From Kineosporiaceae bacterium SCSIO 59966 (GTDB taxonomy: Bacteria > Actinomycetota > Actinomycetes > Actinomycetales > SCSIO-59966), in assembly GCA_020881835.1 (NCBI GenBank), contig CP052876.1:868001-932000 (forward strand): 64,000 nucleotides of DNA, written 5' to 3'. Below the pieces are notes generated by a model, which was given only the letters and a program-made list of their open reading frames with translations, made no database searches and was not told where the DNA came from. Positions 26,396 through 34,864 of the stretch are shown in pieces. The translations under genes and the position numbers were made by a program. The number at the start of each line of letters is the position of its first letter. Position 1 is the first letter of the stretch.

Positions 26396-26593
26396 GTGGC
26401 CGTCCCGAAGCGGAAGATGTCCCGCAGCAACACGCGTTCCCGCCGCTCCCAGTGGAAGGCGAGCGCTGCGACGCTGACCACGTGCCCGCGGTGCCGGGAG
26501 CCGAAGCTGCCGCACGCCGCGTGCCCGGCCTGCGGCGCCTACAAGACCCGCAGCTACGTCGAGGCGCTGCGTCCGGAGCACGGGCGCGGCTGA
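26396..26593 (+). CDS. rpmF: 50S ribosomal protein L32
   Basis: A 65-residue ribosomal protein: [20 protein letters not shown] start, then [21 protein letters not shown] carrying four Cys as the zinc-binding form, and the SYVEAL ending. The GTG start comes one base after the DUF177 stop. It lies immediately before rnc, the conserved order. Confidence 0.98.
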   Translation: MAVPKRKMSRSNTRSRRSQWKASAATLTTCPRCREPKLPHAACPACGAYKTRSYVEALRPEHGRG

Positions 26594-26603
26594 CCGCGTC
26601 GCG

Positions 26604-27359
26604 GTGGGAGAGCGGCAGCACACCGGCGCCGCCGGGGCCCAGGCCTCGGCCGGGCCGGGCAGCAGCCCGCTGGACGACCTGCAGGCCCGGCTGGGGCTGC
26701 GGATCGACCGCGGGCTGCTCGAGCGTGCCCTGACGCACCGGTCCTACGCCTACGAGAACGGCGGTCTGCCGACGAACGAGCGGCTGGAGTTCCTCGGTGA
26801 CGCGGTGCTCGGGCTCGTCGTCACTGACGCGCTGTACCGGCGGCACCCCGAGCTGCCCGAGGGCCAGCTGGCGAAGCTGCGCGCGGCCGTGGTGAACATG
26901 CGGGCGCTCGCGGACGTCGCCCGCGGGCTGGACCTCGGGGCGCACGTCCTGCTGGGGCGCGGGGAGGAGACCACCGGGGGACGGGACAAGTCCTCGATCC
27001 TCGCCGACACCCTCGAGGCCGTCCTCGGCGCGGCCTACCTCGACCACGGGATCGAGGTCACCCGGGACCTGGTCCACCGGCTCGTCGACCCGCTGCTCGC
27101 CTCGTCGATGACCCTTGGCGCCGGCCTGGACTGGAAGACCAGCCTGCAGGAGCTGACGGCCGGGCTCGCCCTCGGCGTCCCGGAGTACGGGCTGCAGGAG
27201 GAGGGCCCGGACCACGCCAAGGTCTTCCACGCCGTCGTCGTCGTCGGCGGCACGACCTGGGGTCAGGGGACCGGGCGCAGCAAGAAGGAGGCCGAGCAGG
27301 AGGCCGCCGCGGCTGCCTGGCGCGCACTGCGCGCCGAGGCCGGTCCGGCCCGGGACTAG
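26604..27359 (+). CDS. rnc: Ribonuclease III
   Basis: Double-strand-specific endoribonuclease for rRNA processing and RNA turnover. 251 residues: the catalytic signature [13 protein letters not shown] at 58-70, the second acidic cluster [15 protein letters not shown], and a C-terminal dsRNA-binding domain (about 175-245, with [10 protein letters not shown] and [16 protein letters not shown]). A short Ala/Gly-rich N-terminal extension of about 20 residues precedes the domain; an internal start is possible. Confidence 0.97.
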   Translation: MGERQHTGAAGAQASAGPGSSPLDDLQARLGLRIDRGLLERALTHRSYAYENGGLPTNERLEFLGDAVLGLVVTDALYRRHPELPEGQLAKLRAAVVNMRALADVARGLDLGAHVLLGRGEETTGGRDKSSILADTLEAVLGAAYLDHGIEVTRDLVHRLVDPLLASSMTLGAGLDWKTSLQELTAGLALGVPEYGLQEEGPDHAKVFHAVVVVGGTTWGQGTGRSKKEAEQEAAAAAWRALRAEAGPARD

Positions 27360-27364
27360 AGACC

Positions 27365-28270
27365 GTGCCCGAGCTGCCCGAGGTCGAGGTGGTGCGGCGC
27401 GGCCTCGTGCGCTGGGTGGTCGGCTCCCGGCTCGGCGCCGTCGAGGTCCTGCACCCCCGGCCGGTGCGCCGCCACCTGGCCGGTCCCGCGGATCTGGCGG
27501 CCCGGCTGCAGGGGGCCGTCGCCGTCGACGCGGTGCGCCGGGGCAAGTACCTGTGGCTCCAGCTCGACTCCGACGAGGCCCTGCTCGTGCACCTCGGGAT
27601 GAGCGGCCAGCTGCTGGTGCAGCCCCTGGACGCCCCCGCCGAGCGGCACCTGCGGGTGCGGGTGGGCCTGGACGGCGAGCGCGAGCTGCGGTTCGTCGAC
27701 CAGCGGATGTTCGGCGGGCTGGCCGTCGTCCCCCTCGAGCCCACCGCGGACGGTCTGCCGGCCGGCACCGGCGGCGCCGGGACGCCGTCCGCCGCTGCCC
27801 TGCCGCACCAGGTCGCGCACATCGCCCGGGACCCGCTGGACCCGTACCTGGACGTCGAGGCCTGGCAGCGTCGGCTGCGCCGCCGGCGCACCGGGGTCAA
27901 GCGGGCCCTGCTCGACCAGACCCTGCTGTCGGGGATCGGCAACATCTACGCCGACGAGGCGCTGTGGCGCGCGCGGCTGCACTACGCCCGGCCCACGGAC
28001 ACCCTGACCCGCGCCGCCGCCGTGGGGTTGCTCGGGCACGTCCGGGCGGTGCTGGGGGAGGCCCTGCAGCAGGGCGGGACGAGCTTCGACGCCCTCTACG
28101 TCGACGTCAACGGGCGCAGTGGCTGGTTCGACCGGTCGCTGGCGGTCTACGGCCAGGCGGGCCGACCCTGCCCGAGGTGTGCAGCGCTCGTGCGCCGCGA
28201 GCCGTTCATGAACCGTTCGTCGTTCACCTGCCCGGCGTGCCAGCGCCCGCCCCGGCGGGCACGCTGGTGA
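27365..28270 (+). CDS. mutM: Formamidopyrimidine-DNA glycosylase
   Basis: Base-excision repair of 8-oxoguanine and Fapy lesions with AP-lyase activity. 301 residues: MPELPEVE start providing the catalytic Pro2/Glu3, Lys61 in RRGKYLW, the helix-two-turn-helix segment [15 protein letters not shown], and a C-terminal zinc finger with two CxxC pairs around PFMNRSSF. It begins five bases after rnc, and acyP follows after a single box A repeat. Confidence 0.97.
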   Translation: MPELPEVEVVRRGLVRWVVGSRLGAVEVLHPRPVRRHLAGPADLAARLQGAVAVDAVRRGKYLWLQLDSDEALLVHLGMSGQLLVQPLDAPAERHLRVRVGLDGERELRFVDQRMFGGLAVVPLEPTADGLPAGTGGAGTPSAAALPHQVAHIARDPLDPYLDVEAWQRRLRRRRTGVKRALLDQTLLSGIGNIYADEALWRARLHYARPTDTLTRAAAVGLLGHVRAVLGEALQQGGTSFDALYVDVNGRSGWFDRSLAVYGQAGRPCPRCAALVRREPFMNRSSFTCPACQRPPRRARW

Positions 28271-28294
28271 CCGGAGCGGGTTCGTCACCGCTGT

Positions 28295-28313
28295 GCCGGG
28301 ACTGCATGATCAC
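28295..28313 (-). repeat. Solo box A copy between mutM and acyP
   Basis: GCCGGGACTGCATGATCAC is a reverse-orientation box A of the family at 19724-20255. It ends four bases before the GGGAGG that serves as the acyP ribosome-binding site, so it lies in the acyP 5' region. Confidence 0.85.
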
Positions 28314-28327
28314 GAAGGGAGGGTCGA

Positions 28328-28621
28328 GTGGGCGCACCGCAGGACGTCGCGCGGCTCACCGCCGTGGTGCGCGGGCACGTCCAGGGGGTCGGGTTCCGCA
28401 GCTGGGTCCGCTCGCAGGCGCTCGCGCTCGGTCTGGTCGGCCACGCGCGTAACACCGACGACGGTCGCGTCGAGGTGGTCGCCGAGGGGGCCCCGGCGGC
28501 TCTGGCCGAGCTGCTCGCGCGGCTCGAGGGGCCGGTGCCCGGGCGGCCCGGTCGGGTGACGGGGGTCAGCGCCCGGTGGGCCGAGGCCACCGGGCGGCCG
28601 GCCGGCTTCGTCGAGCGGTGA
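28328..28621 (+). CDS. acyP: Acylphosphatase
   Basis: Hydrolyses acyl phosphates. A 97-residue small alpha/beta protein with the signature GHVQGVGFRSWVRSQA (catalytic Arg in GFR) and the Asn of GHARNTDDGRVEVVAEG. The C-terminus is slightly extended. GTG at 28328 follows GGGAGG. Its location between mutM and smc is common in actinobacteria. Confidence 0.94.
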   Translation: MGAPQDVARLTAVVRGHVQGVGFRSWVRSQALALGLVGHARNTDDGRVEVVAEGAPAALAELLARLEGPVPGRPGRVTGVSARWAEATGRPAGFVER

Positions 28622-28631
28622 CCGCTTCCGG

Positions 28632-28660
28632 TTGACCGCGCATACCCCCCTGGGTATTGT
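28632..28660 (+). promoter_or_regulatory. Promoter with CsoR/RicR-like operator
   Basis: -35 TTGACC (28632-28637), 17-base spacer and -10 TATTGT (28655-28660). The inverted repeat ATACCC-CCCT-GGGTAT (28642-28657) fills the spacer and overlaps the -10. TACCC...GGGTA arms are characteristic of operators bound by CsoR/RicR-family copper sensors. The regulator is not in the window. Operator identity is inferred from the motif. Confidence 0.65.
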
Positions 28661-28696
28661 TCGGACAACCGTCCCACCGACCCGGAGGAGATCGCC

Positions 28697-28810
28697 ATGT
28701 GCAGCCCCGTCGTCTGCCGTCAGTGCAACAAGATCACCTGGTCCGGTTGCGGCATGCACGTCGACCAGGTGATGGCCGGCGTCCCGCAGGACCGCCGCTG
28801 CACCTGCTGA
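28697..28810 (+). CDS. 37-residue Cys-rich miniprotein, possible metal-binding protein
   Basis: A very small protein with six Cys (2, 7, 10, 18, 35, 37) and one His (21): MCSPVVCRQC near the start, WSGCGMHVDQVMAGVP in the middle and RCTC at the end. I recall similar short Cys-rich hypothetical proteins in other actinobacteria. A GGAGGAGA ribosome site lies about nine bases before the ATG, and a good promoter with a CsoR/RicR-like operator lies upstream, so expression is credible. The terminal CTC resembles copper metallothionein ends such as mycobacterial MymT, but similarity is too short to claim homology. A role in copper or thiol handling is inferred. Confidence 0.75.
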   Translation: MCSPVVCRQCNKITWSGCGMHVDQVMAGVPQDRRCTC

Positions 28811-28822
28811 GCCTCGCTCAGC
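28806..28822. terminator. Hairpin across the convergent stops of the miniprotein gene and cydC
   Basis: GCTGAGC (28806-28812), loop CTC, GCTCAGC (28816-28822): a perfect 7-bp stem containing both stop codons. Only seven bases separate the genes, so this is the likely bidirectional terminator. Confidence 0.5.
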
Positions 28823-30533
28823 GCAGCTGCCCGGCCTCCCAGTCCACCGCCGCGCGGTAGTCCGGCCGGCCGAGCAGCACCTCGTGCGGGCCCCGGGCCA
28901 CGACCCGGCCCCCGCCGAGCAGCAGCACCTCGTCGACGGCCGCCAGGCCGGCGAGCCGGTGGCTCACCACGAGTAGACCGCGCCCGCCGGCCCGGCAGGC
29001 CGCCGCGAGGTCCGCGACGAGTGCGTCGGCGGACGCCGGGTCCAGGTGCTCGGCCGGTTCGTCGACGAGCAGCGTCGTCGCGCCGGTCAGCAGCGCCCGG
29101 GCCACGAGCAGCCGCCGGCGCTGGCCGCCGGACAGGTCCGTCCCCCCGCTGGCCAGCACCGTCTCCAGCCCCTGGGGCAGGGAGGCCAGCCACGGGCCGA
29201 GCCCCACCGTCTCCACGGCCCGCACGAGGACGGCGTCCGGGACTGCCCCGGCGGCCAGCCGGAGGTTCTCGGCCACCGTCGTGCCGAAGACGTGCGCCTC
29301 CTCACTGGTGAGGTGGACCGTCCCGGCGTGCACCGTGCCGGCCCGCGGCGGCAGCAGCCCGGCCAGCGTGAGCAGCAGGGTGCTCTTGCCCTCCCCGCTC
29401 GGCCCGGCGACCGCGACGACGCGACCCGGGGGGACGTCCAGGTCGATCCCCCGCAGCAGGACCGGTCCGTCCGGCCACCCGACGGCCAGCCCACGGGCGA
29501 CCAGGCCCCCTCCCGCGGCGTGCGAGCGCGGCGAGGGAACCCGGGCGGGGACCGGGGCCCCGGTCTCCTGCCCGGCCAGCAGGTCCGCCAGGCGGGCCGC
29601 CGCGTCCCGGCCGCGGACCAGCTCGGTCGCGGCCGCCGGCAGCTGGGCCACCGCCTCGGCGGCCGCCAGCGGCAGCAGGACGACGACCGGCAGCCACACC
29701 TCGCCGAGCGTGCCGGCACGGACCGCCGCAGAGCCCAGGACGAGCGCGCCCAGGACGGCCGCCCCGGTGGCGAGCACCTGGACCGCCGAGGCGAGGGCCG
29801 CCGGGCGCGCGGCGCGGTCGAGCCGCTGCGCCAGGTCAGCCTCGAGCTCCGCCAGCCGACGCCGCCGGGCGGGGACCGCACCGGCCACCTCGAGCTCGGC
29901 GAGCCCGTCGAGCAGTGCCGCGGTCTCGGCGGTGACCGCCTCGCGGGCCTGCTGGGCTCCGCGCAGGGCCTCGGTGGCCGAGCGGGCCGCCAGCTGCGGG
30001 GCCACGACGCCGGCCACGAGCAGGGCAGCCAGCAGCACGACGCCGGCGGCCGGCAGCACGAGGGTGGTGGCGAGCACCGCGCCCAGGCCGACGACGAGCG
30101 CCACCGCGAACGGCAGGATGCCGCGGACGACGACGTCCCCGACGGCGTCCACGTCGTCGCCGAACCGCGTCAGCAGCTCCCCGCGGCGCAGGGCCGCGAC
30201 CCGCTGCGGCGGGGCCGTGGCGAGCGACCGGTACACCCGCTCGCGCAGCACGACGAGCCCGCGCAGGGCGAGGTCGTGGGCGGCGACCCGCTCGAGGTAG
30301 CGGAACACCCCGCGGCCGATGCCCAGCGCCCGGACGCTGACCACTGCCAGGGTCAGGTCGAGCACCGGCGGCTGCTGCGAGGCCCGGGCGATCAACCACG
30401 CCGAGACGCCGGTGAGGGCCACGGCGCTGCCGAGGGCGAGGGCTCCGGCGAGGACGGCGACCGCGGCGCGCCGGGGCTCCACCTCCAGCGCGGCGAGCAC
30501 CTCGTGCAGCGGTCGCCGCGGGCGCGGGCTCAC
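28818..30533 (-). CDS. cydC: Thiol reductant ABC exporter subunit CydC
   Basis: Half of the CydDC heterodimer that exports cysteine/glutathione-type thiols and is required for assembly of the bd oxidase. 571 residues: about six transmembrane helices in the first 290, then an ATPase domain with Walker A GPSGEGKST, signature LSGGQRRRLLVARAL and Walker B TLLVDEPAEHLDP (the catalytic Glu is present in DEP). The GTG start overlaps the cydD stop by four bases. Last gene of the reverse-strand cydABDC cluster. Confidence 0.94.
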   Translation of the reverse strand: MSPRPRRPLHEVLAALEVEPRRAAVAVLAGALALGSAVALTGVSAWLIARASQQPPVLDLTLAVVSVRALGIGRGVFRYLERVAAHDLALRGLVVLRERVYRSLATAPPQRVAALRRGELLTRFGDDVDAVGDVVVRGILPFAVALVVGLGAVLATTLVLPAAGVVLLAALLVAGVVAPQLAARSATEALRGAQQAREAVTAETAALLDGLAELEVAGAVPARRRRLAELEADLAQRLDRAARPAALASAVQVLATGAAVLGALVLGSAAVRAGTLGEVWLPVVVLLPLAAAEAVAQLPAAATELVRGRDAAARLADLLAGQETGAPVPARVPSPRSHAAGGGLVARGLAVGWPDGPVLLRGIDLDVPPGRVVAVAGPSGEGKSTLLLTLAGLLPPRAGTVHAGTVHLTSEEAHVFGTTVAENLRLAAGAVPDAVLVRAVETVGLGPWLASLPQGLETVLASGGTDLSGGQRRRLLVARALLTGATTLLVDEPAEHLDPASADALVADLAAACRAGGRGLLVVSHRLAGLAAVDEVLLLGGGRVVARGPHEVLLGRPDYRAAVDWEAGQLR

Positions 30534-32215
30534 ACCGGCACCCGCTCAGCGGCGGCGGCCCGGACGGTCACGACGTCGTCGGCGGCTGCGACCAGGGCGG
30601 GACGGTGGGCGACGACGAGGACCGCGCACCCGGCGTCGCGCAGCCTCGCGATGACGTCCAGGGGCAGCCGTTCGCTGCCGGCGTCGAGGTGGGCGGTGGG
30701 CTCGTCGAGCACGACGACGTGTGCGCCGCGGGCCACCCGCAGCAGCGCGCGGGCCAGGGCGACCCGCTGCCGCTGCCCCGCGGACAGGCCCGACCCGCCG
30801 GCCCCCAGCGCGGTCTGCCACCCACCCGGCAGGGTGTCGACCACTTCGTCGAGCCCGGCCTGCGCCGCCGCGGCGCGCACCTCGTCGTCCGTGGCGTCAG
30901 GGGCGACGAGCCGGACGTTGCCGGCCAGGGTGTCGGGGACGAGGACGGGTCGCTGGGGGACCCAGGCGAGGCGGGACCGCCAGGCGTCCGGGTCCACCTC
31001 GGCCAGGTCCACCGGCGGTCCGCCGTCCGGCGGCACGACGAGCACCCTCCCGGCGTCCGGCCGGCGCAGGCCCAGGAGCACCTCGACCGCGGTCGACTTG
31101 CCGGCCCCGCTGTCGCCGACGAGGGCGGTGACCCTCCCGGGGACCAGCTCGAGGTCCAGGTCCGCGGGTGCGGTGACCGCCCGGCCGGGGTGCTCGACGC
31201 CCACTGCCTCGAACCGGATGCCACCGACCGCGGGAGCGGGCACCGTGCCGGCCCGGCGCACCGGGCCGGCCAGGACGTCGAGGGCCTCCCCGGCCGCGGC
31301 GATCCCGTCGGCGCTGGCGTGGAAGTGCTGCCCGACCATCCGCAGCGGCAGGTACACCTCGGGAGCGAGCACGAGGACGACGAGACCGGTCCGCAGGTCG
31401 AGGTCACCGGAGACCAGGCGCAGCCCGATGCCGACCGCGACGAGCGCGACCGCCAGGGTGGTGAACAGCTCGAGCACGAGGCTGGACAGGAACGCCTGGC
31501 GCAGCACCGCGCTGGTCGAGCGGCGGTAGGCCTCCCCGACCGCACGAACCCGGGCGGCCTGGTCGAGCTCGCGGCCGAGGGCCCGCAGCGTCGGCAGGCC
31601 GGCGACGAGGTCGAGCAGCTGCTCGCCGAGCCGCTCCATCCGCGCCATCCGCACCCGGGCCCGGCTGCGCGTCGTCCAGCCGACGAGGGCCATGAACAGC
31701 GGCACCAGCGGGAGGGTCACCGCCATGAGCACCGCGGACAGCAGGTCCTGGGTGAGGACGACGGCCAGCAGGGCCGGGGTCACCAGGGCGGTCGCGAGCA
31801 GCTGTGGCAGGTAGCGCACGAGGTAGCCGTCGAGGGCGTCCAGGCCGCGGGTCGCCAGGGTGGTCAGTGCGGCGGTCCTGCCGTGCAGCGCCGCCGGGCC
31901 GGCCGCCGCGAGGTGGTCGACGAGGGCGCCGCGCAGCTCGGCGACGACGTCCACGGCCGCCCGGTGGGCGAACCGCTCCTGGGCGCCGGCGAGCAGGGCC
32001 CGCGCGCCGACGACGAGGACCAGCCAGGCCACCGCCGTCCCGACCGAGGCGGCCGTGGCCGACCCGGTGACGACCCCGGCCAGCGCGTCGCCCAGCAGGA
32101 ACGCCTGGACCACGACGAGCGCGGCGTTGCCGACCTGGAGCGCGGCGGCGAGCGCCACCCAGCCGCGGGCCGCCCGGGCCCGGACCAGCAGCCGCGGGTC
32201 GAGCGGTGCGCTCAC
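30530..32215 (-). CDS. cydD: Thiol reductant ABC exporter subunit CydD
   Basis: Partner of CydC. 561 residues: membrane domain (about 1-300) followed by ATPase motifs GDSGAGKST, LSAGQRQRVALARAL and VVLDEPTAHLD. The frame is open further upstream, but the GTG at 32215 forms a GTGA overlap with the cydB stop and gives the usual N-terminus, so I chose it. Order A-B-D-C with overlaps means the whole unit is one operon. Confidence 0.94.
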   Translation of the reverse strand: MSAPLDPRLLVRARAARGWVALAAALQVGNAALVVVQAFLLGDALAGVVTGSATAASVGTAVAWLVLVVGARALLAGAQERFAHRAAVDVVAELRGALVDHLAAAGPAALHGRTAALTTLATRGLDALDGYLVRYLPQLLATALVTPALLAVVLTQDLLSAVLMAVTLPLVPLFMALVGWTTRSRARVRMARMERLGEQLLDLVAGLPTLRALGRELDQAARVRAVGEAYRRSTSAVLRQAFLSSLVLELFTTLAVALVAVGIGLRLVSGDLDLRTGLVVLVLAPEVYLPLRMVGQHFHASADGIAAAGEALDVLAGPVRRAGTVPAPAVGGIRFEAVGVEHPGRAVTAPADLDLELVPGRVTALVGDSGAGKSTAVEVLLGLRRPDAGRVLVVPPDGGPPVDLAEVDPDAWRSRLAWVPQRPVLVPDTLAGNVRLVAPDATDDEVRAAAAQAGLDEVVDTLPGGWQTALGAGGSGLSAGQRQRVALARALLRVARGAHVVVLDEPTAHLDAGSERLPLDVIARLRDAGCAVLVVAHRPALVAAADDVVTVRAAAAERVPV

Positions 32216-33243
32216 CGGGCCGCGGGCCGGTCGGGCTTCAGGCCGGTGTACTCGGGGATCCGGTCGAGCGTGATCCGGCGGCGGAACACCCAGTACGTCC
32301 AACCCTGGTAGAGGAGGACGAAGGGCAGCATCGCGACCGCGATCCAGGTCATCACCATGAGGGTGTACGGGCTGGAGGACGCGTTCTCGATGGTCAGCGA
32401 GTAGGCCGGGTCCGTGGTCGAGGGCATCACCGCCGGGAACAGCGAGCCGAACAGCAGGACCACCGCGGACGCGATCGTGACGGTGGTGAGCGCGAACGCC
32501 CGGCCCTCACGGCGCACCCGGGTCGCCCGCACCACGCCGAGGAGGGCAGCGGCTGCGACCACGACGGCGACCCAGGTCCAGGTCTTGCCCAAGGCCAGCT
32601 GGGTCCACAGGGCGAACACGCCCGCGACGACGCCCACCGGTACGGCGAGCCGCTCGGCCAGCCGGCCGGCGTCCTCGCGCACCGGGCCGTCGGTCTTGAG
32701 CGCCACGAAGACGGCGCCGTGCAGCGCGAACAGTCCCAGCGTGGTGAGCCCGCCGAGCAGTGCGTACGGGTTGAGCAGCGTGAGCACGGTGCCGGTGAAC
32801 TGCTTGTCCGCGTCGATCGGGACGCCGTGGACGATGTTGGCCAGCGCCACGCCCCACAGCAGCGCCGGTACGTAGGAGCCGACGATGATGGCCCAGTCCG
32901 CGCGCCGGCGCCAGCGGTCGTCGTTCACCTTGCCCCGCCACTCGAACGCGACCCCCCGGACGATCAGCGCGGCGAGGATGAGCAGCAGCGGCAGGTAGAA
33001 GCCGCTGAACAGGGTGGCGTACCACTCCGGGAAGGCGGCGAAGGTGGCGCCACCGGCGACGATCACCCACACCTCGTTTCCGTCCCACACCGGTCCGATG
33101 GTGTTGATCATGACGCGGCGGCGGCGGTCCTCGCGGCCCAGCACGGGCAGCAGCATGCCGACGCCGAAGTCGAAGCCCTCGAGCACGAGGTAGCCGAGCC
33201 AGAGCACGGCGATGAGCACGAACCAGACGACGGTGAGGTCCAC
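32212..33243 (-). CDS. cydB: Cytochrome bd ubiquinol/menaquinol oxidase subunit II
   Basis: Membrane subunit of the high-affinity bd oxidase. 343 residues, about eight or nine hydrophobic helices, beginning MDLTVVWFVLIAVLWLGYLV, with LEGFDFGVGMLLP, GPVWDGNEVWVIVAGGATFAAFPEWYA and LYQGWTYWVFRRR, all typical. GTG at 33243 follows GGAGG (reverse strand), 15 bases after the cydA stop. Confidence 0.97.
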   Translation of the reverse strand: MDLTVVWFVLIAVLWLGYLVLEGFDFGVGMLLPVLGREDRRRRVMINTIGPVWDGNEVWVIVAGGATFAAFPEWYATLFSGFYLPLLLILAALIVRGVAFEWRGKVNDDRWRRRADWAIIVGSYVPALLWGVALANIVHGVPIDADKQFTGTVLTLLNPYALLGGLTTLGLFALHGAVFVALKTDGPVREDAGRLAERLAVPVGVVAGVFALWTQLALGKTWTWVAVVVAAAALLGVVRATRVRREGRAFALTTVTIASAVVLLFGSLFPAVMPSTTDPAYSLTIENASSSPYTLMVMTWIAVAMLPFVLLYQGWTYWVFRRRITLDRIPEYTGLKPDRPAAR

Positions 33244-33258
33244 GGCGGTCTCCGGAGG

Positions 33259-34704
33259 TCAGTAGGCGAAGTGCAGGGGCTCGGACTCGTCGCCCTCGTC
33301 GAGGTGCTCCGGGGGCGGGTCCTCAACCGGGGCGCCGTGGGCGGCGTACCGCCGCATGAGCCCGAACCAGACCACGGCGAGGGCTCCGTAGATGACCGTG
33401 AAGGCGATCAGCGACACCCAGACCACCCAGGCGTCGTGCCCGGACACGCCGTCCCGGGTGAGCATCCACACGCCGTCGATCCCGGTCGGGTTCGGGGCAA
33501 CCACCCACGGCTGGCGGCCCATCTCGGTGAAGATCCAGCCGACGGTGTTCGCCAGGAACGGCGCCGGGATCGCCCACAGCGCCCAGCGCCCGAGACGCTC
33601 GTCGTCGGGTACCCGGCCTCGGCGGGTGAGCCACAGGCCCGCCAGGGCCAGCAGGGCTGACACCACCCCGAACCCGATCATGAGCCGGAAGCTCCAGTAC
33701 GTCACCGGCAGGATCGGCACGTAGGACCCGTTGTCGCCGTACCGCTCGGTGTACTCCTCCTGGAGGTCGCGCACTCCCTTGAGGGTGGCGTCAGGGTCCC
33801 CGGTCGCCATGAACGAGGTCAGTCCGGGCACGGTGAGCTGACGCACGTCGCAGCGGTTCTGCAGGTCGCCGACGGCGATGATGCTGAACCCGGCCCCGGT
33901 CTCGGTGTCGCACAGCGCCTCGGCGGCGGCCATCTTCATCGGCTGCTGCTCGAACATGAGCTTGGCCTGCCAGTCGCCGGTCACCGTGACGGCGACACCG
34001 GAGACCAGGATGGTCCACAGCCCGAGGATGGCGGCGGGCCGGTAGACGCGCGCCTCGGCGAGGTCCCCGCGGCGTGCCGAGCGCACCATCCACCAGGTCG
34101 CGATCGCCGCCATGAAGGTGGCCCCGGTGAGCACCGAGCCGGCGACCACGTGCGGGAAAGCGGCGAGCGTGGTGACGTTGGTCATCAGCTCCCAGATGCT
34201 CGTCAGCTCGGCCCGGCCCGTCTCCGGGTTGAACCGGACGCCCACCGGGTGCTGCATGAAGGAGTTCGCGGCGAGGATGAAGTAGGCGCTCGCCCAGGTG
34301 GCCACGGCCACAGCCCAGATGGTGGCGAGGTGGATCGCGCGCGGCAGCCGGTCCCAGCCGAAGATCCACAGCCCGAGGAACGTCGACTCGACGAAGAAGG
34401 CGGCGAGGCCCTCGATCGCGAGCGGGGCGCCGAACACGTCGCCGACGAACCGCGAGTACTCGCTCCAGTTCATCCCGAACTGGAACTCCTGGACGATCCC
34501 GGTGACGACGCCGATGGCGAAGTTGATCAGCAGCAGCTTGCCGAAGAACTGGGTGAGCCGGTAGTACCGGGCCTGGCCGGTGCGGTACCACATCGTCTGC
34601 AGGATCGCCACCAGCGGCGCCAGGCCGATCGTCAGCGGCACGAACATGAAGTGGTAGACGGTCGTCACGCCGAACTGCAGGCGGGCCACGTCGAGGGCGT
34701 CCAA
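33259..34704 (-). CDS. cydA: Cytochrome bd ubiquinol/menaquinol oxidase subunit I
   Basis: Haem-bearing quinol oxidase subunit. 481 residues: DALDVARLQFGVTTVYHFMF with the N-terminal haem-ligand His, WSEYSRFVGDVFGAPLA, PHVVAGSVLTGATF with the second His, and WIFTEMGRQPW at the quinol site. The Q-loop is short, as in most actinobacteria. I chose the TTG at 34704, because GGAGGAG lies about seven bases upstream and it yields the standard MDALDVAR start; an upstream in-frame start (34755) lacks such a site. Divergent from smc; the gap has clustered GGACC/GGTCC repeats (about 34779-34799), a possible operator. Confidence 0.95.
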   Translation of the reverse strand: MDALDVARLQFGVTTVYHFMFVPLTIGLAPLVAILQTMWYRTGQARYYRLTQFFGKLLLINFAIGVVTGIVQEFQFGMNWSEYSRFVGDVFGAPLAIEGLAAFFVESTFLGLWIFGWDRLPRAIHLATIWAVAVATWASAYFILAANSFMQHPVGVRFNPETGRAELTSIWELMTNVTTLAAFPHVVAGSVLTGATFMAAIATWWMVRSARRGDLAEARVYRPAAILGLWTILVSGVAVTVTGDWQAKLMFEQQPMKMAAAEALCDTETGAGFSIIAVGDLQNRCDVRQLTVPGLTSFMATGDPDATLKGVRDLQEEYTERYGDNGSYVPILPVTYWSFRLMIGFGVVSALLALAGLWLTRRGRVPDDERLGRWALWAIPAPFLANTVGWIFTEMGRQPWVVAPNPTGIDGVWMLTRDGVSGHDAWVVWVSLIAFTVIYGALAVVWFGLMRRYAAHGAPVEDPPPEHLDEGDESEPLHFAY

Positions 34705-34864
34705 CGGTCTCCTCCAGGATCGGGTCGGGACCGGGCCGCCGCCAGGTCCGGACAAACGCTAGGCCGCGTCGCGACCGGGGGACCAGGGTCCAAGGTCCCG
34801 GTTTCGTCCCCTCCCGGCGCTAGGGTGACCGCCGTCCGCAGGTCGACCAGAACTGAGCCGAGAC

